Source: Candidatus Calidifonticultor daggyaiensis (GTDB taxonomy: Bacteria > Actinomycetota > Humimicrobiia > Humimicrobiales > Humimicrobiaceae). Taken from it: a DNA stretch of 5,158 nt. The translations under genes and the position numbers were made by a program. Shown here piece after piece: positions 1-5,158 of the stretch (its first letter is position 1; each line of letters begins with the position of its first letter). The notes beneath the pieces are model-generated. The model searched no databases. It had not been told where the DNA came from and saw nothing but the letters and a program-made list of their open reading frames with translations. The stretch lies in contig JACVJA010000141.1 of NCBI GenBank assembly GCA_015661035.1, positions 1-5,158 of the forward strand. The letters run 5' to 3'.

Positions 1-30
1 GAAGCTAGTAATATAATAGGCATTATTTAA
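1..30 (+). CDS. Possible 3' end of an upstream gene
   Basis: Frame 1 reads nine codons (EASNIIGII) and then TAA at 28-30; the other two forward frames stop within the first 16 bases. These bases contain more G and C than the 80 or so that follow, as expected if coding sequence ends here. Nine codons are too few to identify a family, and an open stretch this short is easily due to chance. A regulator such as CggR or WhiA often precedes gap in related bacteria, but nothing visible supports either one. Confidence 0.2.
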   Translation, partial: EASNIIGII

Positions 31-34
31 AAAA

Positions 35-62
35 AATAATTATTTGTAATTATTAAAATTTT
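35..62 (+). terminator. Weak A/T-only hairpin, possible terminator of upstream gene
   Basis: A perfect 8-bp stem (35-42 with 47-54, AATAATTA/TAATTATT) closes a TTTG loop and is followed by AAAATTTTATTT. It sits just after the possible stop codon at 28-30. The stem has no G-C pair, so it would be unstable, and such hairpins arise by chance in DNA this A/T-rich. Its position is the main argument for a terminator. Confidence 0.2.
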
Positions 63-90
63 ATTTAATTTATATTTTTGTTAATAATAA

Positions 91-121
91 TTGAAACAAT
101 AAAAAACTTAGATGATATAAA
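91..121 (+). promoter_or_regulatory. Candidate sigma-A-type promoter of gap
   Basis: The -35 candidate is TTGAAA (91-96) and the -10 candidate is TATAAA (116-121), preceded by TG at 113-114, which makes an extended -10 (TGATATAAA). The 19-bp spacer is long, but an extended -10 tolerates this. Transcription would start near 128, giving a leader of about 43 nt. A second option is TGT-TATACA (136-144), an extended -10 without a recognisable -35, which would start transcription near 151. The A/T-rich background makes both uncertain. Confidence 0.4.
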
Positions 122-134
122 ATTATAAAAAAAA

Positions 135-152
135 TTGTTATACAATTAATAA
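135..152 (+). promoter_or_regulatory. Rex-like operator upstream of gap
   Basis: The 18-mer TTGTTATACAATTAATAA matches the Rex-box form TTGTTAA-N4-TTAACAA, known from low-GC anaerobes, at 12 of 14 fixed positions; the mismatches are at 141 and 150. Rex is a repressor that leaves DNA when NADH/NAD is high, and gap is a known Rex target in several phyla. The site lies between the candidate promoter and the ribosome binding site, where a bound repressor would block transcription; it would overlap the alternative -10 at 139-144. A shorter perfect palindrome, AATTGT-TAT-ACAATT (133-147), overlaps it and could be the real site of another regulator. No rex gene is in the window. Confidence 0.35.
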
Positions 153-1184
<1,032 letters not shown>

Positions 1185-1186
1185 TT

Positions 1187-1258
1187 TTTAAGCTTTTTAA
1201 TAATAACCGGGGTAACAAGCTAGGTTAATTTAATTGTAAAATAAATTTAAGCTTTTTA
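1187..1258 (+). repeat. 13-bp direct repeat in the gap-pgk spacer
   Basis: TTTAAGCTTTTTA occurs at 1187-1199 and again at 1246-1258, a perfect match with starts 59 bases apart. The second copy contains the inner part of the right arm of the large inverted repeat; the first lies just before, and touches, its left arm. As a result TAACAAGC (1213-1220) can pair with GCTTTTTA of either copy (1192-1199 or 1251-1258), seven of eight positions each time. The repeat may be a relic of local duplication or part of an RNA switch. Confidence 0.6.
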
Positions 1259-1278
1259 CCTCGGTTATTATTGTTTTT
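1199..1278 (+). terminator. Large intercistronic hairpin with T-tract between gap and pgk
   Basis: The arms at 1199-1220 and 1251-1272 are a 22-bp inverted repeat: 20 Watson-Crick pairs, one G-U pair (1210/1261) and one C-U mismatch (1216/1255), around a 30-nt loop. A T-rich run, GTTTTTAT (1273-1280), follows directly. Read on the plus strand this is a candidate rho-independent terminator, likely partial because pgk follows on the same strand. A 3' stabilising structure for the gap message is an alternative. On the minus strand the hairpin is followed by mostly A residues, so it does not look bidirectional. The inverted repeat is plain in the sequence; its function is inferred. Confidence 0.6.
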
Positions 1279-1283
1279 ATAAT
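1255..1283 (+). promoter_or_regulatory. Possible internal promoter for pgk
   Basis: A perfect -10 hexamer TATAAT (1278-1283) follows a 4-of-6 -35 candidate TTTACC (1255-1260) at the ideal 17-bp spacing. Transcription would start near 1290, just ahead of the pgk Shine-Dalgarno. The -35 lies in the right arm of the hairpin, so the inverted repeat could also act as a DNA operator. TATAAT is easily met by chance in this background. Confidence 0.3.
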
Positions 1284-1294
1284 TTTAAAAACAT

Positions 1295-1302
1295 AAGGGG
1301 GT
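1295..1302 (+). promoter_or_regulatory. Shine-Dalgarno of pgk
   Basis: AAGGGGGT ends six bases before the ATG at 1309. It is G-rich but less canonical than the gap site; pairing probably uses AAGG plus G-U pairs. It supports the chosen start. Confidence 0.65.
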
Positions 1303-1308
1303 TTATTT

Positions 1309-2499
1309 ATGTTTAATAAAAAAACTATAGAAGACATAGATGTATCAGGAAAAAAGGTTTTAGTAAGAGTAGATTTTAATGTTCCATTGGATTCTAATTT
1401 AAACGTTACAGATAATACAAGAATAAAACTTGCAATACCTACTATTAATTATTTAACTAATAAAGGCGCAAAAGTAATACTTATGAGTCATTTAGGTAGA
1501 CCAAAAGATGCTCCTGATGATAAGTTTAGGCTTGATCCTGCGGCAAAAGAATTAGAAAAGCTTATTGGAAAACCAGTTAAAAAATTTAATGAAACTTATT
1601 CTGAAGAAATTAAGGATTATATAAATGATAAAATGCAGTTTGGTGAAATTGTTATATTAGAAAATTTAAGATTTAATCCTGGTGAAAAGAAAAATGATCC
1701 AGAATTTGCAGAAAAACTCTCTTCTCTTGCTGATATATATGTTAATGATGCTTTTGGAGCTGCTCATAGAGCACATGCTTCTATAACTGGGGTTGCAAGC
1801 TTTTTGCCTGCTGTTGCTGGATTTTTAATGAAGAAAGAAGTAGAAGTTTTATCAAGTTTGCTTGAAAATCCAGCAAGACCCTTTACAGCAGTACTGGGTG
1901 GAAGTAAAGTTTCTGATAAAATTCTTGTAATCCAAAATTTATTAAATAAAGTTGATTGCTTAATACTTGGTGGTGGAATGACTTATACTTTTTTAAAAGC
2001 ACAAGGCTATGAAATAGGTAAGTCGATTTGTGAGGATGACCAATTAGATTATGCAAGCAATATGATAAAAGCTGCAAAAGAAAATAAAGTTAAACTTCTT
2101 TTACCTATAGATATTATTGTTGCAAAAGAATTTAAAGATGATTCTGATAAGAAAAATGTTAATATAAATGAAATTCCTTCCAATTGGGAAGGCATGGGGA
2201 TTGGTCAAAAGACTGTAAGAATGTATAAGGAAGAAATAGCTAAAGCTAAAACTATATTCTGGAATGGCCCAATGGGTGTTTTTGAATTTGATAATTTTGC
2301 GGAAAGTACCAAAGAAATAGCTTCGGCTATTGCAGAGAGTAATGCTGTAACAGTAGTGGGTGGAGGTGATACTCTTGCTGCAATTAAAAAATTTAAATTA
2401 GAAGGAAAATTTTCACATGTATCAAGTGGAGGCGGAGCTTCAATGGAATTTTTAGAAGGAAAAGTTTTGCCAGGGGTAGCAGCATTATTAGATAAATAA
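1309..2499 (+). CDS. pgk: Phosphoglycerate kinase
   Basis: Cytosolic monomeric kinase that transfers the acyl phosphate of 1,3-bisphosphoglycerate to ADP, the first ATP-yielding step of glycolysis, and runs in reverse in gluconeogenesis. The 396 residues match the bacterial family length. N-terminal substrate domain: RVDFNVPL (20-27), Arg38, SHLGRP (60-65), LENLRF (117-122, Arg121) and NDAFGAAHRAHAS (146-158, Arg154) form the basic patch for 3-phosphoglycerate. C-terminal nucleotide domain: GGSKVSDK (197-204, Lys200 and Lys204), GGGM (221-224), NGPMGVFE (319-326, with the nucleotide-ribose Glu), GGGDT (351-355) and SSGGGASMEFLEG (372-384). No key residue is missing. It uses the product of Gap directly, which explains the pairing. 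Translation start is supported by the G-rich Shine-Dalgarno and by the usual distance to RVDFNVPL. It may be transcribed both from the gap promoter, past the hairpin, and from a promoter of its own. Confidence 0.98.
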   Translation: MFNKKTIEDIDVSGKKVLVRVDFNVPLDSNLNVTDNTRIKLAIPTINYLTNKGAKVILMSHLGRPKDAPDDKFRLDPAAKELEKLIGKPVKKFNETYSEEIKDYINDKMQFGEIVILENLRFNPGEKKNDPEFAEKLSSLADIYVNDAFGAAHRAHASITGVASFLPAVAGFLMKKEVEVLSSLLENPARPFTAVLGGSKVSDKILVIQNLLNKVDCLILGGGMTYTFLKAQGYEIGKSICEDDQLDYASNMIKAAKENKVKLLLPIDIIVAKEFKDDSDKKNVNINEIPSNWEGMGIGQKTVRMYKEEIAKAKTIFWNGPMGVFEFDNFAESTKEIASAIAESNAVTVVGGGDTLAAIKKFKLEGKFSHVSSGGGASMEFLEGKVLPGVAALLDK

Positions 2500-2506
2500 T
2501 AAGTAA

Positions 2507-2523
2507 TTATATAAGCTATATAA
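2507..2523 (+). other. Small A/T hairpin in the pgk-tpiA spacer
   Basis: TTATATA-AGC-TATATAA is a perfect palindrome with 7-bp arms and a 3-nt loop, eight bases after the pgk stop. It has no G-C pair in the stem and no T-tract after it, so it is not a convincing terminator. The rest of this 88-bp spacer holds only A/T-rich sequence and the tpiA ribosome binding site. Confidence 0.2.
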
Positions 2524-2576
2524 AATAAGTAAATTATATGTATAAAATGATAATAAACTGAAATATTTATTTGATT

Positions 2577-2584
2577 GGGGTGGA
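2577..2584 (+). promoter_or_regulatory. Atypical G-rich Shine-Dalgarno of tpiA
   Basis: GGGGTGGA lies three bases before the ATG at 2588. It departs from GGAGG by having T within the G run and would rely on partial pairing. It is the only G-rich stretch in the spacer, which supports this start. Confidence 0.55.
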
Positions 2585-2587
2585 TTT

Positions 2588-3352
2588 ATGCAAATTAATA
2601 GAATACCTTTTATTGCTGGGAATTGGAAAATGAATATGACTCATTTGGAAGCTATTAAGTTTGTGCAGGATTTAAGTTTTGAATTCGAAAATAAAAATAA
2701 TTGTGAAGTTTGCCTATGCCCTCCCTTTACTGCTTTAAGGAGTGTAAAAAATATTATAGATACAGATAAGCTAGATTTTAAACTAGGTGCTCAAAACATG
2801 CATTGGGAAAAAAGTGGTGCATTTACTGGAGAGATATCACCAGAAATGCTTTCTGCTTTGGAAGTTGACTATGTAATTATTGGTCACAGTGAAAGAAGAC
2901 AATATTTTGCAGAAACAAATCAAACAGTAAATAAAAAATTAAAAGTTTGCTTTGATTATAATTTAAAGCCTATTTTGTGTGTTGGAGAATCTTTAAATAT
3001 TAGGCAGGAAGGAAATGCAATAAAATTTGTTCTTAAACAGGTTGAAGAATGTCTTGAAACAATTGAAGAAAATAAAGTTATTGAAATAACAATTGCTTAT
3101 GAACCAATTTGGGCAATAGGCACTGGGAAGACTGCAACCTCTCAAGATGCTAATGAAATGTGCGGTGAGATTAGAAATAAGATAGCCTCCTTATACAATT
3201 ATCAAATCTCCCAGACAATAAGAATTCAATATGGCGGCAGTGTTAAGCCTTCAAATATTTCAGAATTAATGTCAATGCCTGAGATTGATGGAGCGCTTGT
3301 TGGAGGTGCAAGCATAAATGTTAAAGATTTTTTAGCAATAATAAATTATTAA
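2588..3352 (+). CDS. tpiA: Triosephosphate isomerase
   Basis: Cytosolic TIM-barrel enzyme, usually a dimer, that interconverts dihydroxyacetone phosphate and glyceraldehyde 3-phosphate and so feeds Gap. At 254 residues it has normal length. The first strand carries FIAGNWKMN (8-16) with substrate-binding Asn12 and Lys14. GHSERR (99-104) holds the electrophilic His100 and conserved Glu102. AYEPIWAIGTGKTA (170-183) holds the catalytic base Glu172 and the flexible loop 6 that closes over the substrate. YGGSVKP (215-221) and GALVGGAS (235-242) bind the phosphate. All key residues are present and no domain is lost. The protein starts seven residues before FIAGNWKMN, as is common in the family, which agrees with the ATG after the G-rich ribosome binding site. 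It lies 88 bp after pgk with no clear promoter of its own, so co-transcription with pgk is the simplest reading. Confidence 0.98.
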   Translation: MQINRIPFIAGNWKMNMTHLEAIKFVQDLSFEFENKNNCEVCLCPPFTALRSVKNIIDTDKLDFKLGAQNMHWEKSGAFTGEISPEMLSALEVDYVIIGHSERRQYFAETNQTVNKKLKVCFDYNLKPILCVGESLNIRQEGNAIKFVLKQVEECLETIEENKVIEITIAYEPIWAIGTGKTATSQDANEMCGEIRNKIASLYNYQISQTIRIQYGGSVKPSNISELMSMPEIDGALVGGASINVKDFLAIINY

Positions 3353-3403
3353 TTATATTTTTTTTAATGCAATTAATAAAAATCAGAAATACTTAAAGAT
3401 ATT

Positions 3404-5080
3404 ATGAAAAAAGTAAATTTTTATAAACCATTGTGCTTAATTATTTTAGATGGCTGGGGTTTAAGTGTTAACGAGAAAGGAAATGCAATTAAACTTGCCA
3501 AAACGCCAAATATGGATAAATTTAGCTTAATTTATCCTGCGACTGCATTATATTCATCAGGAGAGGCAGTAGGGCTTCCGGATGGGCAGATGGGTAATTC
3601 TGAAGTTGGTCATTTAAATATTGGTGCAGGAAGAATTGTTTACCAGGAATTTACAAGAATTACAAGATCAATAAGGGAAGGGGATTTTTTTAAAAATCAA
3701 GTTTTAATTTCAGCTATTAATAATGTTAAAAAAAATAAAAGTTGCTTTCATATTATGGGTTTAGTATCTGATGGTGGAGTACATAGTCATATATCACATT
3801 TAAAAGCATTAATAGATTTAGCAAAACATAATGGTTTAGAAAAACTTCATGTTCATGCTTTTTTAGATGGAAGAGATGTTCCTCCACGAAGTGCGATTCC
3901 CTTTTTAAAAGACATTGCCCAGTATTTAAAGCAAAACGGCATAGGCGAGATAGCAAGTGTTAGCGGAAGATATTATGCTATGGATAGGGATAACAGGTGG
4001 GATAGAGTAAAAAAGGCTTATGATGCTATGGTATATCGTAATGGGATTAAATTTGAAAGTGCTGAAGAGCTAGTTTTAAATTCTTATGAAAATGGTATTG
4101 ATGATGAGTTTGTTGTTCCTGCTATTGTAAAAGTTGAAGATGAAAATTGTGCAAAAATAAAGAATAATGACTCTATTATTTTTTTTAACTTTAGACCAGA
4201 CAGAGCAAGACAAATTACAAAGTCATTTATTTATGATAATTTTAATGAATTTGATAGAGGACCTAATCCTCCAAAAGTTTATTTTGTTTGCATGACTCAG
4301 TATAATAAAGAGTTTAACGCTCCTATAGCTTTTCCGCCTGAAGAAATAAAAAATACTCTTGGCGAAGTTTTATCCAAGAATGGTTTAAAACAGCTAAGAA
4401 TTGCTGAAACCGAGAAATATGCTCATGTTACTTTTTTCTTTAATGGTGGGGTTGAGAAAGCTTTTTTAAATGAAGATAGAGTTTTAATACCATCGCCAAA
4501 AGTAGCAACATATAATTTAAAACCTGAAATGAGTGCATTTGAGGTAACTGATAAAGTAATTGAGCTTATTGATGAAGATATTTATGATGTTATTATAATG
4601 AATTATGCAAATCCGGACATGGTTGGACATACAGGGTTTTTAGATGCAGCAATTAAAGCAATTGAAGCAGTAGATTTTTGTGTTGGTAAAGTAATAAGCA
4701 AGTTGCAAGAAAAAAATGGCTTAGGTATTATTACAGCGGATCATGGTAATGCAGAAGAGATGCTTACAAGCAACAATGATTATATTGTTACCGCACATTC
4801 TACTTCAATGGTACCTTTTATAATTTGTTCGAATGCTTTAGGTCAGTTAAGGGGACAGAAGATATTTAAAGCAAATTTAGAAAAAATTTGTAATATTAAT
4901 AATTTACATAGCAATAATAATAACAATGGGTTAAATAATGATGATTTTTGTAATATTTTATCAGCTAAAACCTTAAATCTAGATTTATTTGGAGCTTTAT
5001 GTGATATTGCCCCAACTATTTTAGAGCTCTTTGGTATTCAAAAACCTAGGGAAATGTCTGGGAAATCTTTAATTATTTAA
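3404..5080 (+). CDS. gpmI: 2,3-bisphosphoglycerate-independent phosphoglycerate mutase with C-terminal insertion
   Basis: Cytosolic metalloenzyme, usually Mn-dependent and monomeric, of the alkaline-phosphatase superfamily; it interconverts 3- and 2-phosphoglycerate through a phosphoserine intermediate. First metal ligand Asp16 is in LDGWG and nucleophile Ser66 in GNSEVGH (64-70). The inserted transferase domain carries DGGVHSH (123-129), GRDVPP (156-161), SGRYYAMDRDNRWDR (187-201) and FRPDRAR (263-269). Lys338 follows in AETEKYAH. The phosphatase domain has NPDMVGHTG (403-411; Asp405, His409), ADHGNAEEM (445-453; Asp446, His447) and His465 in TAHST. All expected ligands and phosphate contacts are present. 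At 558 residues it is about 45 longer than the usual 510 or so: the link between VPFII (470-474) and DIAPTIL (534-540), normally about 15 residues, is 59 here and Asn-rich. The reading frame resumes correctly, so this is an insertion and not a frameshift. Only a weak AAAGA stands before the ATG; the start is chosen because LIILDGWG follows at the normal distance. It lies 51 bp after tpiA and is probably co-transcribed. Confidence 0.97.
   Translation: MKKVNFYKPLCLIILDGWGLSVNEKGNAIKLAKTPNMDKFSLIYPATALYSSGEAVGLPDGQMGNSEVGHLNIGAGRIVYQEFTRITRSIREGDFFKNQVLISAINNVKKNKSCFHIMGLVSDGGVHSHISHLKALIDLAKHNGLEKLHVHAFLDGRDVPPRSAIPFLKDIAQYLKQNGIGEIASVSGRYYAMDRDNRWDRVKKAYDAMVYRNGIKFESAEELVLNSYENGIDDEFVVPAIVKVEDENCAKIKNNDSIIFFNFRPDRARQITKSFIYDNFNEFDRGPNPPKVYFVCMTQYNKEFNAPIAFPPEEIKNTLGEVLSKNGLKQLRIAETEKYAHVTFFFNGGVEKAFLNEDRVLIPSPKVATYNLKPEMSAFEVTDKVIELIDEDIYDVIIMNYANPDMVGHTGFLDAAIKAIEAVDFCVGKVISKLQEKNGLGIITADHGNAEEMLTSNNDYIVTAHSTSMVPFIICSNALGQLRGQKIFKANLEKICNINNLHSNNNNNGLNNDDFCNILSAKTLNLDLFGALCDIAPTILELFGIQKPREMSGKSLII
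4892..4939 (+). repeat. Asn-rich low-complexity tract within gpmI (AAT-type codons)
   Basis: These 16 codons encode residues 497-512, of which ten are Asn, including a run of five (504-508, bases 4913-4927) written AAT-AAT-AAT-AAC-AAT. Two Asp codons follow. The tract is the core of the extra segment in GpmI and is a simple trinucleotide-like sequence that could change length by slippage without breaking the frame. Confidence 0.7.
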
Positions 5081-5103
5081 ATAAATTAAATTTAAAATTT
5101 TAA

Positions 5104-5142
5104 TAATTAGCTATATTAACTGCGCTATTAACATAAATTTTT
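5104..5142 (+). terminator. Weak terminator-like hairpin after gpmI
   Basis: TAA-T-TAGC (5104-5111) can pair with GCTA-TTA (5124-5130) as a 7-bp stem with one bulged T and a 12-nt loop. A run of five T (5138-5142) follows, but only after a 7-nt gap. It is the only G-C containing hairpin I find in the 78 bp after gpmI, but it is weak by terminator standards. Whether the operon ends here or continues, for example into eno, cannot be seen from this window. Confidence 0.2.
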
Positions 5143-5158
5143 AAAAAATTTTGAAAAT

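Noticed and set aside
12..17. Perfect TATAAT near the left edge, a possible distal gap promoter
   Set aside because: Its -35 would lie outside the window, it overlaps a possible gene end, and the hexamer is expected by chance in such A/T-rich DNA.
1185..1308. T-box or other known riboswitch before pgk
   Set aside because: I looked for the T-box consensus and for long conserved aptamer cores. The GC-containing arm ACCGGGGTAA only superficially resembles such elements and the spacer is too short for a T-box leader.
1883..2077. 64-codon minus-strand open frame opposite pgk
   Set aside because: Antisense to conserved Pgk motifs, with no family resemblance; a shadow frame.
3753..3956. 67-codon minus-strand open frame opposite gpmI
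   Set aside because: Antisense to conserved GpmI motifs (DGGVHSH, GRDVPP), with no independent support.
4844..4990. Frameshift or assembly break as the cause of the extra GpmI length
   Set aside because: The frame is continuous and the expected DIAPTILELFG and MSGKSL motifs resume in the same frame after the Asn-rich segment.
5135..5152. AAATTTTT/AAAAATTT palindrome at the right edge as a terminator
   Set aside because: Pairing leaves almost no loop and the stem is all A/T; such runs are background in this DNA.

Overview
The window carries four consecutive, same-strand genes for the lower (triose-phosphate) half of glycolysis: gap (glyceraldehyde-3-phosphate dehydrogenase), pgk (phosphoglycerate kinase), tpiA (triosephosphate isomerase) and gpmI (cofactor-independent phosphoglycerate mutase). 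All four are full length, and every family motif and catalytic residue I looked for is present. Together they interconvert dihydroxyacetone phosphate and glyceraldehyde 3-phosphate (TpiA), oxidise the latter to 1,3-bisphosphoglycerate with NAD (Gap), transfer the phosphate to ADP (Pgk), and isomerise 3- to 2-phosphoglycerate (GpmI). Enolase, the next step, is not in the window.

The DNA is very A+T-rich, with A/T-ending codons, AGA as the main Arg codon, standard TGG Trp codons and mostly G-rich Shine-Dalgarno sequences. This fits a low-GC bacterium, probably a fermentative anaerobe. The gap-pgk-tpiA-gpmI order is common in Firmicutes and in several related or candidate phyla. I cannot fix the phylum from this sequence.

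Layout: 1-170 is a leader almost without G or C. It may hold the last codons of an upstream gene, a weak A/T hairpin, a gap promoter with an extended -10, and an 18-bp Rex-like (NADH-sensing repressor) palindrome just before the gap ribosome binding site. Gap is at 171-1184. The 124-bp gap-pgk spacer (1185-1308) is the most structured DNA here. It holds a 22-bp near-perfect inverted repeat followed by a T-tract, a 13-bp direct repeat that gives one arm two possible pairing partners, and a possible internal promoter with a perfect TATAAT in front of pgk. Pgk is at 1309-2499. An 88-bp A/T-rich spacer precedes tpiA (2588-3352), and a 51-bp spacer with a T8 run and almost no Shine-Dalgarno precedes gpmI (3404-5080). 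The last 78 bp are non-coding, with only a weak terminator-like hairpin.

I see no undescribed system in this window: the core is ordinary central metabolism. The points worth a second look are the likely redox control of gap, the gap-pgk intercistronic structure, and an Asn-rich insertion of roughly 45 residues near the C-terminus of GpmI.
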